Below, piece by piece: positions 10,838 to 21,441 of a stretch of 64,000 bases of DNA; within the stretch, counting starts at the first letter, position 1, and each line of letters starts with the position of its first letter. Source of the stretch: Hericium rajendrae (lineage: Eukaryota > Basidiomycota > Agaricomycetes > Russulales > Hericiaceae); the NCBI GenBank assembly GCA_033439255.1, contig CM065887.1, positions 806,001-870,000 on the forward strand, written 5' to 3'. Under the pieces are notes generated by a model that saw only the letters and a program-made list of their open reading frames with translations, was not told where the DNA came from and did no database searches. The position numbers and the translations under genes were made by a program.

Positions 10838-12291
10838 AGATGGTACTGTTGCCCACCATAGGTTATGCCATCCGTAGTTTTGACAATGGATTGGCCAATC
10901 TCCTTCAGCCTGGCGGTTACATCAGATGCACAAGTCGCATCCTGTAAATATAGTCACATCTCGAAACCTGTGACACTTGTTTAAATAGAACTTACCTCGA
11001 CATAAAGCTTCAAGTCATCATCGTGTACTGTAGCAAGATCCACATCGGAGTTCTGTGCATATCGTCTATCATATGTCACGAGGTCATGAGGACGGTCAAA
11101 TGTATGTCGCTTGCCTCCAAAATGTAATCCAAAATGGGAGACATCATTTCGGTATGCTTAAGCAGTAGGTAGCACCATTAGCGCATACACACTGACCATC
11201 ATTTTTGTCGATGCCTACCTCATTTTCTGCATCTTCCATGCTCTGGGCATGAGACTCTTCTGCCTCATCATCATTCATATCAACAATCTGTTGACTGCCC
11301 GTCAAGCCAACCCCATCCGGATCTATATTGTCCTCGGAACCCGACGGAGAAGGAATAGGTGTCGCAGCTGCCTTCAACTTTACAGGGAGGAGCCCATGGC
11401 GAGACTTTGCTCGATACCCGCGCAAAAAGACGCACTGGTTGTAATCCATGTTGATAGGCCTCTGCAGGTCCTGACGACCCTCAGATGCCGTGATCATATT
11501 GCCCTCTTCGTCCACTATACGAGCGATATCTGTTCCTGGTGGGGCACCTACATCTGGACCCCAATTATACTGGGCGCTCCTATTCTGGGCCCATGTCAAG
11601 CTACAGGCCAAAGACTCAGATCCCATGCACGCGAAGCCCACTTGCAGGGATATGTGTCCTTCCATCTCGCGATCCACGAATGCTGCGGTCGCCCACGATG
11701 TTGTCTTGTCGCAGCCTGTCACCAGGATTATGTCCTCCTGGCAAAGACTAAATCCGAGATCTTTCGTCAGTGCAAACCATCTATCGCAATGCGTGCGGAT
11801 GTAGTTCTTGTAGGCGCCGTGCTTCTTTGTATCTTCCCTCATTGCCTTGTCCGGAAGAAACAAGACACCGCCACGCTCTCGAGAGCATCTGAATCGAAGA
11901 GAAGCCTGACCTCCAGCAACTGACACCGTGCTGCAAGAAATGTGCGATCGAAAAGAATTTGTCTTCTGAGTGACTGTACTCACGACAATGCCGATACATC
12001 AGCTTCAACGACGCTTCGAGAACGATAGGGCCCAGGACGGAGAAAACGGCCGCTATAGATATCCGTGGGGCTCAACTCCAGTGGCTCAAAGTACTCCGGT
12101 AGCCGCGTTCCTTGACGTGGATGGTCTTCAGCCAGATGGATGTTGAAAAGTCGTTGAAACCCGCCGTATAAGACAAAACCGACATCGCCGACATTGACCA
12201 CCTGGGTAAGATCGCTTGGATTGGGTTCCCAGAGTGCCAATCCGTGACCAAGAAACCGCAATTGGTCCGAATAGATGCCGTAGCAAGCCAT
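10834..12291 (-). CDS. Gene A: conserved protein of unknown function of the 'VTGCD' type common in Agaricomycetes
   Basis: Four exons (12291-11984, 11930-11197, 11156-10996, 10941-10834) give 436 residues. There is no named domain, but the layout matches a large unnamed family that I recall from mushroom-forming fungi. The N-terminal block has WEPNPSDL, then NVGDVGFVLYGGFQRLFNI and a 'P-x-Y-F-E-P-L' segment. The central block is LCQEDIILVTGCDKTTSWA followed by a VGFACMG strand. Next come a Tyr-rich stretch (AQYNWGPD), QCVFLRGYRAK, and a C-terminal VHDDDLKLYVE. It is probably cytosolic: I see no signal peptide or membrane helix. An in-frame TAA six bases upstream supports the start. Intron 2 is only 40 bp. 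The stop overlaps the gene B start codon; gene C ends 119 bp upstream on the same strand. No function should be assigned. Confidence 0.75.
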
Positions 12292-12410
12292 CGCTTAGCG
12301 TCGACGCTGGGTGGGTGTACAGAGGAACGGAACAAGGGGCGTTCTGCTGAGAGGGAAGCCTAGGGCATCTTAAGGGCATCCGCACTAATTGCATGGCTCC
12401 CACACTGTCA

Positions 12411-12859
12411 TCACTGCAGCGCCTTACTGTACGTTCCGCCTGCGTCCTATACATATTTTGCTGACAACGTGTCAAAGATACCGTACGCTATGATGATGGA
12501 CGATTGGGGACTTACTCGTATCCATCTCGGCCCTGTCGTTCCCTGCTTGAGAAAGTTGTACATCATGCTGAAACATATTCAGTACAGCTCGCGTTGAAGT
12601 TTAGTTCATGTCGACGATATGGAATTGAGCCATGCACTTACTTCACATTCGTCTCGCCTGCGTGGTTTCCGTCTTGAAGCCGAAACCCGTGTTTCGTAGT
12701 AAGTGATGGTACCACCTTCTGTCTGAGGTTCTGTTCTATTTGATCACGAACCTTCTCTGCAACGAGGCACGCTGCAGCTGACTTCTTACTGACAGTCCCT
12801 TGCCTTCCTAGGGCTCGCAATACGGTCTGTTTGTTTTCCAGATTTCTGCTTTCGCACAC
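12411..12859 (-). CDS. Gene C: 3' part of a small unknown gene
   Basis: Three phase-matched exons can be followed: up to ~12859-12642, 12567-12516 and 12446-12411. Their joined frame contains VRDQIEQNLRQKVVPSL, HGFRLQDGNHAGETN, MMYNFLKQGTTGPRWIR and ends DAGGTYSKALQ-stop. The introns have GTAAGT donors and CAG/TAG acceptors, and the composition is clearly coding-like. I found no acceptable ATG in frame. The 5' exon or exons must lie further upstream (12860-12960), or the gene is decayed. I cannot name the family. It lies head-to-tail upstream of gene A. I considered splicing C into A and found no phase that works with a canonical acceptor. Confidence 0.45.
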
Positions 12860-13006
12860 ACCGGGCCGGACAGCATGTGATTCCGAAGGCCACGATGACT
12901 GAGGACCATGCCGACGACATGCGATCCGTCTTGCTTCTCACCGCTGGGTGCTCTTAAAACGTTGTGCAAAAAGCATAGATGGATCTAACTCACCACTGAC
13001 ACCACG

Positions 13007-13909
13007 ATGCTTGTCTTCAGCTTGTGGTCCATCTCTGTGCTCAGCGTGCTGTGCTGTGCAACTGCTCGGCGCAGTTTGGTTGCTCGCGATGACAACTTGC
13101 CCGCGCGGGTTCCGTACGTCTTCCCTGCTCCGGGCACCGATCAGGTAAATAACCCCTTCGAGTTGAGCGTGTATCAAGAAACACTTACTTAGCGCTAGAT
13201 TGCAGACGCCATGCGGGCGCGGAGGGACAATGGGACGCTGCTGGACCTTGACGGCGCGCTGTACGCACCTACCTGCTGACTCGAAGCATCGTACAAAAAC
13301 GTACGGATATGCGCAGATTGAACGCGCCTTTGATCGCCCAGAGCTGGAACAACATCGCAGGGGTTATCAGAGACAACAACACGATACCTGCCGATATGCG
13401 AGAACTCATGGTGAGCACGTTCTCGAAGCATCCGCATGGACTAATGACCCACCTAATTTCGAAAGATCCTCCGAACTGCTGTTCTCAGTAATTCAGCGTA
13501 CATATGGTGCGCTCACTCCCTGATACACCAGAACCCACTGATGAGAGCAGCGATCCACAGGCTGCAGCACGAATCAGTCGGACGCGCCGCGGGCCTCACA
13601 ACTAAAGATCTCCTCATCCTGCGCATGGCCCCACCAATGGTCGGGCTGGGCGCGATCAACTCCTCCGCGGCACGCACCTTGAACTCGACGCTGTCGCCTG
13701 CACTGGCGACCGCGGTCGACTTCGCCGACTGGTCGACGCAGACGGTCCGCATTCCACAGGCCGTTTACGATCGTCTGCACACGTTTCTGAATGATAAGCA
13801 AATGGTGGAGGGAATGATTACTGTCGGGTTTTATAATCTAGTTAGCAGGTTTGTGGTAGGGCTGAATGTGGATGATAAGATGAACGTACCTGTACCGATA
13901 CCCAAATAG
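13007..13909 (+). CDS. Secreted carboxymuconolactone decarboxylase / AhpD-fold family protein
   Basis: Five exons: 13007-13144, 13199-13260, 13317-13410, 13466-13497 and ~13546-13909; about 229 residues. Residues 1-20 form a signal peptide (MLVFSLWSISVLSVLCCATA). The fold signature is LLDLDGALLNAPLIAQSWN, then IAGVIRD-N-TIPADMRELM, ILRTAVLSNSA and LQHESVGRAAGL; this matches the fungal CMD-like family. The CxxC redox pair of true AhpD is not visible, so an enzymatic peroxiredoxin-type role is not supported. The splice between exons 4 and 5 is ambiguous, with acceptors at 13545 or 13561, both in frame. Family members include gamma-carboxymuconolactone decarboxylases of aromatic degradation, but many fungal ones are uncharacterised. 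Secretion is unusual for the family. Confidence 0.8.
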
Positions 13910-14127
13910 ATCTGCATATGCTCAACACGGCCACGCCGCCGGAGAACTGGTAAATGCGGGTCTATATGGCCATACAACTACTAATAAAATAGGTCGATAC
14001 ATGGTAACATAAGAACAAATTAAGAAAGCGTGATAACGAACAAAAATCAGGATCATAAACTCATGAATCATGAAAACAAGAAGCCTCCTCGTCCCGTAGA
14101 TAAGCTGTAGATGTCCTGAAAATCCAA

Positions 14128-16449
14128 TCACAACCTCATAGATGACGCGATAGACGCGGCGACAGATCCGTGGCGTTGACGCTCCCAAAGCTTCTCCTTT
14201 GGCCGGATCTCAATGTTCTCAAATGCTGCAGGCTGGGATAGTTTGACGCAGTCTCGGGTTCCGAGGACGAGCAATTCGAAGAAGAACGACGAGGCGGCAC
14301 GGCGAGTAGCCTGTGGATGACATGTAAGCGACCAACACCAATACAGAGAAGAGAAAGACGAGGCCGACCTTCTCAGTCATCCTCTTGAAACTCATGACTT
14401 TCTCATCTTCGCCTTCCACAGGCTGCAGCTCCTTCCTGATGATACCCAATGCCTTGATAGTATTCCTGCTATACCCTTTTCCATCAGACACCTGTGTCTC
14501 CGCCTGTGTCTCCTCCGTAGACTGGCTCGATCCCTTCGTATCAAATATTGCAATTGGGCACTCAAGGTCCGCATAGGTTTCTTCGCCTTCCTCGATCCCT
14601 GCTGGCGCTGGTGTAGACATGCGCGTCAGCTCGGACGGGGCTGCAGACTTCGAGCGCGCGCGCTCGAGAGCCACATCAGCCTCGCCCGCGGGAATGCCGA
14701 TGTCCATCTGGAAATCGTCCATGCCCATCCCAGCATTGTCAAACTCGATGCCACCGGCTCCGACGCTTCCACGCCCCAGGGCCTCGCTGCCCAACGCAAT
14801 ACTGGGGACAAGACTGGCAGCGCGTCGGGCCTGCTCTACTTCCTCCTCCTCGACAGCAGCTTCCTCTTCGACGCGAGCCTTCTTGCTTGGGGGTTTCTCA
14901 GGCGAGGCCGCACGACGCTTGTTCGTGGGGTGTGTTTGCACAGGCCGCATGAACATCTCTTGCAATTCCGGCGCCATTCCGGGGGGTGCAGCGCAGAAGA
15001 AGGTCCCATTTGGCGTAACTTTGGTAGGGAGGAAATGTGCGATCGGGTCTTCGCGAATCTCGAGCAACCTCATGACAAGCGACGAGCGAGGAAGATAATT
15101 GTTTGGCGTCACGATGCCCGAGACATCATCAGTTGCAGCGCGTCCGCGGCCGTTTTGCAGTTCTGTAACGTCGTCAATTATCTGCTTCTTTTCTCTACGC
15201 CGGCGCCTTTCTTCAGGTTGTTCTGCCTCCTGATCTTGAACTTCGCCGACTGTGACCTCTGGCTCTGCACCAGCTGGAGGCGTCGCAGGGACCTCTGTCA
15301 AGGGCGATGCTACGAGAATGTGAGCAAGATACTAAAGTAGGGTGGGATACCACGCACATGCTCGAGACGGTGAACGTGTTTGTTCCGGCGTCTTCTCCCG
15401 TGGGCTGGCAGGGCGGTCTCCAAAGTCGAGCCCCAGATCAATTTCCCCAAGACCGGGACCAAAGTCTATGTCCATGTCGCCGCCAAACGGATGCTCAGAT
15501 GGTTCTCGACTTCTATGTGACAGAAGGTCCATGTCGTCCGCCTCATTTCGACCCAGAAGGTGCGAGTCCAGTGACTGCCTAGGATCACGAGCCGGAGCGT
15601 CTCGACCAACTTCCACGCTCATAGTTTCATCTTCGGCTTGGGCAGCGGGGGTAAGAGGTCCGTCACCGAAGTCCAAACCCAGATCCACCTCATAATCCTG
15701 AGAACCAATTCCGTCAGATGGACCTAGATCGAAGTCAAATCCTTGGCCACCGATGTCGAAATGAAGATCATCGACAGATGCAAGGGTGATATCGGCCTGG
15801 CGCGCGACGTGATGTCCCTGCGGCTGAACCACTCGGTCCTCGAAGTCGATGTCCCTGGAATGATTCCAGACATGAGAAGGCGACGAGTACTACGCAGTCA
15901 TGGTACACACCAATTGATGTCAGGCAGAAGGACATCCAAATCCAATCCACCGCCCTGAAGAGTGATAGCATTCCTATTTACAGCAAGCTGGTCCTCAGTC
16001 ATATCAACAACGCCCGGACGGAATGCCTGTCAAGCAGAGGATGGGTCAGATAGGATAGATGTTTCAGATGCAAGTACGCACCATTTTAATTCTCATGAGA
16101 GCCTCGTTGCAATCATCGAGCAGATATTTCGCCTTCCGACTATAGATACGCACTACACCGAGCAATAGTTGTCCACTCAGCCTGAGAGCCATGACTTCTA
16201 TTTCCTGCCCCATGATGGCATCTAATCGGTCACGTTAAGTGCTGAAGTTGTCCTTAAATGCCTAGAGACGCACCGACTGACTGCTCAATATCGGTTTGGA
16301 GTGTCTGCGCCTTGGACAGCTTGCGCTCCATATGGGCAGCAAGCCATACCTTTGCAAGCGGTCCGCGCCGCGACAAGATGGCTTCAGAGTAGAACTAGTA
16401 GAGACAGTCATTAACACGAACGCTATGACAGCAATAGGCCACGTACCAT
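14128..16449 (-). CDS. RAD21: Mitotic cohesin alpha-kleisin RAD21/SCC1
   Basis: Seven exons (16449-16447, 16394-16274, 16221-16082, 16026-15911, 15854-15358, 15309-14369, 14310-14128) give 666 residues. The first coding exon is only the ATG. The N-terminal domain that binds the Smc3 neck starts [21 protein letters not shown] and continues through [22 protein letters not shown] (residues 1-~105). The middle is acidic and repetitive ([20 protein letters not shown]), where separase and regulators act. The C-terminal winged helix that binds the Smc1 head reads [24 protein letters not shown] (~606-630). It closes the cohesin ring in sister-chromatid cohesion. Sequence favours Rad21 over Rec8. It is divergent from the PPR gene with only ~180 bp between start codons. 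Confidence 0.95.
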
Positions 16450-16631
16450 GGTATCCAAGAGAGGGGGGAACGGGACGCGTCTAACGCGGGAGTGGCAGCA
16501 AGTGAACCTGCCCGGCGGCTCGGACTTTGAAATCAAGGTCTTGCTCAACGTGACGTCTGTGACACACTTGTCGCGCGACACCAGAGCTCTTTTCTCGAGC
16601 GCGCGTTGCTCGGGACTCCCTAATAGCTGGC
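16450..16631. promoter_or_regulatory. Short bidirectional promoter, RAD21 / PPR
   Basis: Only about 180 bp separate the divergent start codons of RAD21 (-) and the PPR gene (+), so both promoters and 5' UTRs must share or overlap this interval. No TATA box is obvious. Confidence 0.55.
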
Positions 16632-18575
16632 ATGCTCGCGTCTTCATCCCGCAGCCGTCTTTCACTGTCCACACAATGTTCTCGTGATTCAGTCCTATCT
16701 CGAAGACCGTTTCAACACGCTATCACCGAGTGTCTGTTTCTTTCGTAAACCATGTCTTCAGGTCACGCTGACACCTCTGCATTCAACAGTTTTTGCGAAA
16801 TCCCAGCAGCAGCGTGGATTTCAATCCTCTGCTACAGCGCGTCAGTTCTCTCTGAAGACCAGGACGGATGGAAACCAGTCCCCACGGCGCCGCGTTTATG
16901 CACCTCGTGCGGATGGACGTGCCAACGCTCCGTTAAGGTACCAGACGGACCAGATGCGACCGCTTCAAGCCCAAGGCATTGACCAACAACGTTCATCTTC
17001 CAACGTGGAGCTTGCAAGGCTTGCTGACCGTCGGCAAGTCATCTCCATACTAGACGTACTAGGCAAGATGAAGAGAAGCAATGTGAAGCCTGATCTTTTC
17101 ACTTACAACGCTGTTTTGGATGGGTTCAGTCGGATGGGTCTTGGGGTGGAAGCTTTCGCTGTTTTGGATGACATGAAAGCTTTTGGGATAGAGCCCGATG
17201 TCCAGTCTTATAACCATGTGCTCCGCGTGAGTCAATATAACTCTCTCACTGTCGTTAAGCAGCACCAATAACCTTGCCTCGCAAAGGCCGCACGGCATCA
17301 TAATCTAGTTCGGTGTCTGGAAATCTTGAGTGTGATGAAGAAAGCAGGGCTTGAGCCGAACACGCACACATACAATATCATTATATCCCACAGCGTCGCT
17401 TCTTCCAACCTCGAGATGTCCCTTCGCCTTCTGGTAGAGATGGAGGAACTAGGCTTTTCACCGAAGATGGAAATTGCGCAGAGCCTCATCATTCTCGCCG
17501 CCGAATTAGGTCACCCCCGCCTCGCCATCGATCTCACTTATAATTTCGAGGCGTCATCTGTCCGCAAGTTGGACGGAAAGGTCTGGGAAAGTTGTCTGGC
17601 TGCATCGGCCGAATCTTACTACGTGAGTTTCGGTTTTCTTTTGCTAGCATTACACATCTTACATATCCGTCTCCCGAAAATTAGAAAGACGGTGTCGTGT
17701 CGATGTGGCCCAAGGTTGTTCACGAGCACAAAATGACACTGGATGAAGGACTATGCCTCAACGCTCTGCACACGGCCGGCCGCCATGGACTCCCCGACCT
17801 TGCGATGGAGATATTCCGCACCATCAAATCTATAGGTATTCCCTTACGGGAACATCATTTCGCCCCGATCCTTGAAGCCGCCGCACGAACCGGCCGTATA
17901 AAGGACGCATTCTCCGTGCTGTCACTAATGCGCGCCAGCCATATCGTCCCAGAAGGCGCGACTGCCCATCCCATTTTCCAGGCATTGCAGGAGTCTCCAG
18001 CGTCCGTCGACGCCGCATGGGACGTTCTGGAGGAGTTGCACAAAGACAAGGAGACCATTGATATTCTGGCGATCAACGTCATCATACAGGCGTCCATCTC
18101 TCACGGCGACCTTCAGCGGGCGATAGGGATCTATCAATCAATCTCTCGATTCGGCCTCAAGCCCAATGTCGACACCTTCAATGCCCTACTTTCCGGGTGC
18201 ATCGCAGCACGGAACAGGGAGCTGGGTGATCGCCTCCTGACCGATATGAGGGAGGGAGGCATTGTGCCGGACGCGCAGACGTACGAGCGCCTGGTGGTGC
18301 TCTGCCTCACAGCGCCGACGTATGAAGACGCCTTCTTCTACCTCGAGGAGATGAAGGCAGCCGACCACTTCCCGCCGTACTCGGTGTACGAAGCGATCAT
18401 CCGCCGTTGCATATCTGAGGGCGACTCTCGATACCAGCTGGCATTGCAAGAGCTGGGAGAATTTGGATACCAGATCACGCCTAGATTGCAGGAGTTGATT
18501 GATTCACATGAGCAATCCCACAGTGGGGAGAGGGAATCGACATTTGATGAGGTTGCTGAACGCCGCCGTTCATAA
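16632..18575 (+). CDS. Mitochondrial pentatricopeptide repeat (PPR) protein
   Basis: Well-supported exons are 16790-17226, 17287-17622 and 17685-18575. The first exon begins at ATG 16632 with a Ser/Arg-rich, acid-free leader (MLASSSRSRLSLSTQC) typical of a mitochondrial presequence; its donor is uncertain (16684 or ~16731 keep phase). PPR motifs recur from ~residue 120 to the end: LFTYNAVLDGFSRMGLGVEA, VQSYNHVLR, HTYNIIISHSVASSNLEMS, HFAPILEAAARTGRIKDA, DTFNALLSGCIAARNRELG, AQTYERLVVLC and YSVYEAIIRRCISEG. Family role: sequence-specific binding of organellar RNA for maturation or translation. The target cannot be read from the sequence. Confidence 0.85.
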
Positions 18576-18997
18576 GCTACTGTAGAGTACCTTATCGTTG
18601 CTCCATATGTGTCTGGTTCGGAATACCAGCTAATATCACAACTCATATGGCTACCTGTATGTGCAATTTACCTGGCCCGATTGAGCTATGTAGACGACGT
18701 TTTGTGGTCCATGTTTTGCAAGTTGGCCTCGCGCGTCGCGCTGTCGCGGCGCGTCAATTCAGACATGGTCAGGTGATCCCGCGCGACGCGTCGCGGTGTT
18801 CGAGTTCGTCTTTCGTTTCGACTTCAACTTCGCTCAGCTCTCAGTTCTTTATCGCGATCGCCGAGAATACATCGATTAATTTTGAAGACTCACATAGTTG
18901 AACGTTGAACACGTGAGGATAATTTACATCCCATATGACTATAACCATTACTTACGAGCTCAGAGTTTTACCAGTTGAACGATCCCGATCCCGAGCT
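18576..18997. other. Intergenic, PPR to coiled-coil gene
   Basis: 3' UTR of the PPR gene and upstream region of the next gene. An in-frame ATG at 18935 could extend the following protein by 21 residues. I prefer 18998 because the extension has no helix propensity or conservation cue. Confidence 0.45.
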
Positions 18998-21116
18998 ATG
19001 AACAAGACAAAGGCTGCACCAGCCGGCGCAGACCGTTATGCTATACTCCAGCGGAAACTTGAAGACCTAGAAAGGGTCCACGTAGATGCTAAGAAATCTG
19101 TACGTTTCTTCTGCCTAACCCGTCTAGATCGAGACTCACATCACTTTCGAAGTATCAAACAGACGTCAGCCGCCTCAAAAGCGAGCTCGCCCGCACACAG
19201 AAGGAGAACGCCGAGCACATACAACGCACGGACAAGCTGAAGAAACAGCAGGATGCGTCCGACGCGCGGATAAAGGAGCTGAAGCAGACGAACGTTGCGG
19301 ATCAAGCCACCATCAAGGATCTGCGCGCAAAGCTGCGCTCTGCGGAGAATGAACGTGCACAGCTGCAGTCAAAACAGGATGATATCGGAGGAGCGAAGAG
19401 GGCCCTGCAGGATCTGGAGACAAAGCGGAGGGAGGAGGTTAGGCGGCACGAACAACGGATCACAGAGCTGGAGAAGTCTCTTGCCAGCGAGAAGCGAAGC
19501 CGCGAGGCTGCAGACAAGAAGGTGCACGAGCTGCAGACCAAGCTAGAAGAGGATGCTAAACAGTCACGAGAAGAGGCCCGCAGGTTTGAGTCGCAGACGA
19601 AGGAGGCGCAGGCTGCAAAACAAGAGGCTATACGATCTCTGCAAGCTCTCCGTGACGAGGCTTCGGAGAAGCAAGAGGAGATGCTTATGCAGATTGACAG
19701 CCTACGCTCCACTCTCCAGCGTGTGGCAGCGGAGTATGGTCGCCTCGCCTTGTCAAGCGTATCCAAGGCCACGCACGATGCGCTGAAGAATGAGCACGCC
19801 GCGCTGCAGATTCGCAGCTGGCGTCTTGAGCGCAAGCTCGCCAATGCCGAAGGCCAGGTCATCGAGGTGGCCAATCTGGTGCGTCAGACCAAAGATGACA
19901 ACGACATGTTGCGAAGTCTTCTGGCTGCATCAGACGAGGCTGCTGCTTTCTATTCGTCCACCTGCAAATGGATGCAGACGAATCCCCAAGACGCTTCCAA
20001 GAGCTCTACAGAAGAGGATCTTCAGGCTCAGATCTGCGACGCTCAGCTCGACGCGATACATTCTCGGTTAGAAGTCAGGGATACAGTTTTGTCTATTGCT
20101 GAAGGGTGTTCTCAGCTTTCCAACGGCCTCAGCGCAGATATTCTTTCTTCGCACAGGTCTCTGGTACTACAGCTCGACCAAGAACACGCAACCATCAAGA
20201 AGCTAACCCGAGAATTGGATACTATCAAGTCATCCCGCGATATGCTATCCGCAGATCTCAAGTCACTCCGTGAAGAGCACGAGGCAAATCTTGGACGCTT
20301 CGGGGAGTTGACGGCCTCTCTTGCAGCTTCAGAAGCCAGTGTGCTTGCGTTGGCGGACGAAGCAAGGATTGCAGAGTCACGGCTCTCAGAGGCCCATGTT
20401 GGACACGAGAAGGCATTGAAGAAGGAACGCGAAACTATTCAACGCCTATCGACGACGATACACCAGCATAAGACGGCTGAAGAGGCGCTCAGAGCTGAGA
20501 TCGACCAGTGAGTTGCCACCTTTCCTCATATTTCATGTTTTTGACCTCTGTTCGCGGGCAGACTGACATCGGAGCTCACCGACGCCGAGCGGTATCAAGA
20601 GGCTTACTACAACCTCGCGGAAGAGGTAGAATCCTTGATCGCTCGGAACCAACTTGCTGAGGACGAAGCTGCACGCTTGAGCAAGTTCAACGTAGAGATC
20701 CTCGGTCACAACAATCCCGCCCAGCGCATCATGTACCTCGATCGCGTGCGACGCGAGCTGGCTGAAGTTAGACAGGTGAGGCTGCACTCGTCACAATCCT
20801 TTTAGCTGTACCGCTAATGGCATGTCATTAGGACTTGCTCTCAATGACCCGAGATCGCGACGCTGTCCTAGCGCACAGCGAAACCCTGCAACACGAGCTC
20901 GATACGTACAAATCTGTGTCGGCAGCAACAGAAAAACCTAGGACGATAGTCACCCGTGTCACTCGCATACCGTTGGGAATGCAAAGCACCAATGTCAGCC
21001 TAGCGCCGACGAGGAGCATCGGCGGCAGCATCTCAAAACGAAGTGATATGCCTACCTATGATATCCAGGATGAGATGACGTTGGATGAATTGACGGGAAC
21101 ATGGGACGAGCCATGA
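18998..21116 (+). CDS. Long coiled-coil protein with HMMR-like C-terminal motif
   Basis: Four exons (18998-19099, 19153-20507, 20562-20775, 20832-21116), 651 residues. From residue ~15 to ~540 the sequence is nearly uninterrupted heptad-type coiled coil rich in E, K, Q, R and A (RLKSELARTQKENAEH, LEKSLASEKRSREAADKKV). Near the C-terminus FNVEILGHNNPAQRIMYLD resembles the LGHxNPxQKI motif of the hyaluronan-mediated motility receptor C-terminal domain, found in spindle/centrosome coiled-coil proteins. It ends in a non-coiled basic tail with TRVTRIPLG. A cytoskeletal or spindle-pole scaffold role is an inference from that motif alone. No membrane segment is present. Confidence 0.8.
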
Positions 21117-21441
21117 CGTGCTGACGCATTTTTGGGCTGGTGGTATAATGATGGGATTCGTATCTATATAGTAAGATTTATGGCTGTAGATTGATCTAAT
21201 TTAAATATATACCCTCTCAAGTTTAGCGCGCTCAGACCGACGGGGTAGAGACTAGCCCTCGATGCAGACTCTTGAACTCCAAATCGCCGGTGACCCGTTT
21301 TCAATAATTGGATTACATTCGTCAACGACAGCGCCGAAAGGTTGGATATATGAATTACAACATGGTTCATTTAAAGGTCCATAGACTGATGCAGTATCCC
21401 AAGAGATGCTACCATAACAAACGTCTCGTATCCAAATCATT
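21117..21441. other. Convergent intergenic region
   Basis: AT-rich 3' UTRs of the coiled-coil gene (+) and the lysophospholipase gene (-). Nothing else seen. Confidence 0.5.

Noticed and set aside
10077-10859. 260-residue minus frame rich in PVPF repeats
   Set aside because: It is the neighbouring frame of gene B through the 12-bp repeat. It does not splice into the downstream conserved exon without a stop, while the SPVP frame does.
12291-12446. Joining gene C directly to gene A as one protein
   Set aside because: Using the GTAAGG at ~12429 as a donor needs an acceptor that keeps the gene A frame. The good CAG acceptors give a wrong frame, and an in-frame TAA lies just upstream of the gene A ATG. 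Only a weak AAG acceptor would work.
14619-15098. 159-residue plus frame in RAD21
   Set aside because: Antisense to the largest RAD21 exon.
19302-19874. 190-residue minus frame, Ser/Cys-rich
   Set aside because: Antisense shadow of the E/K/Q-rich coiled-coil gene.
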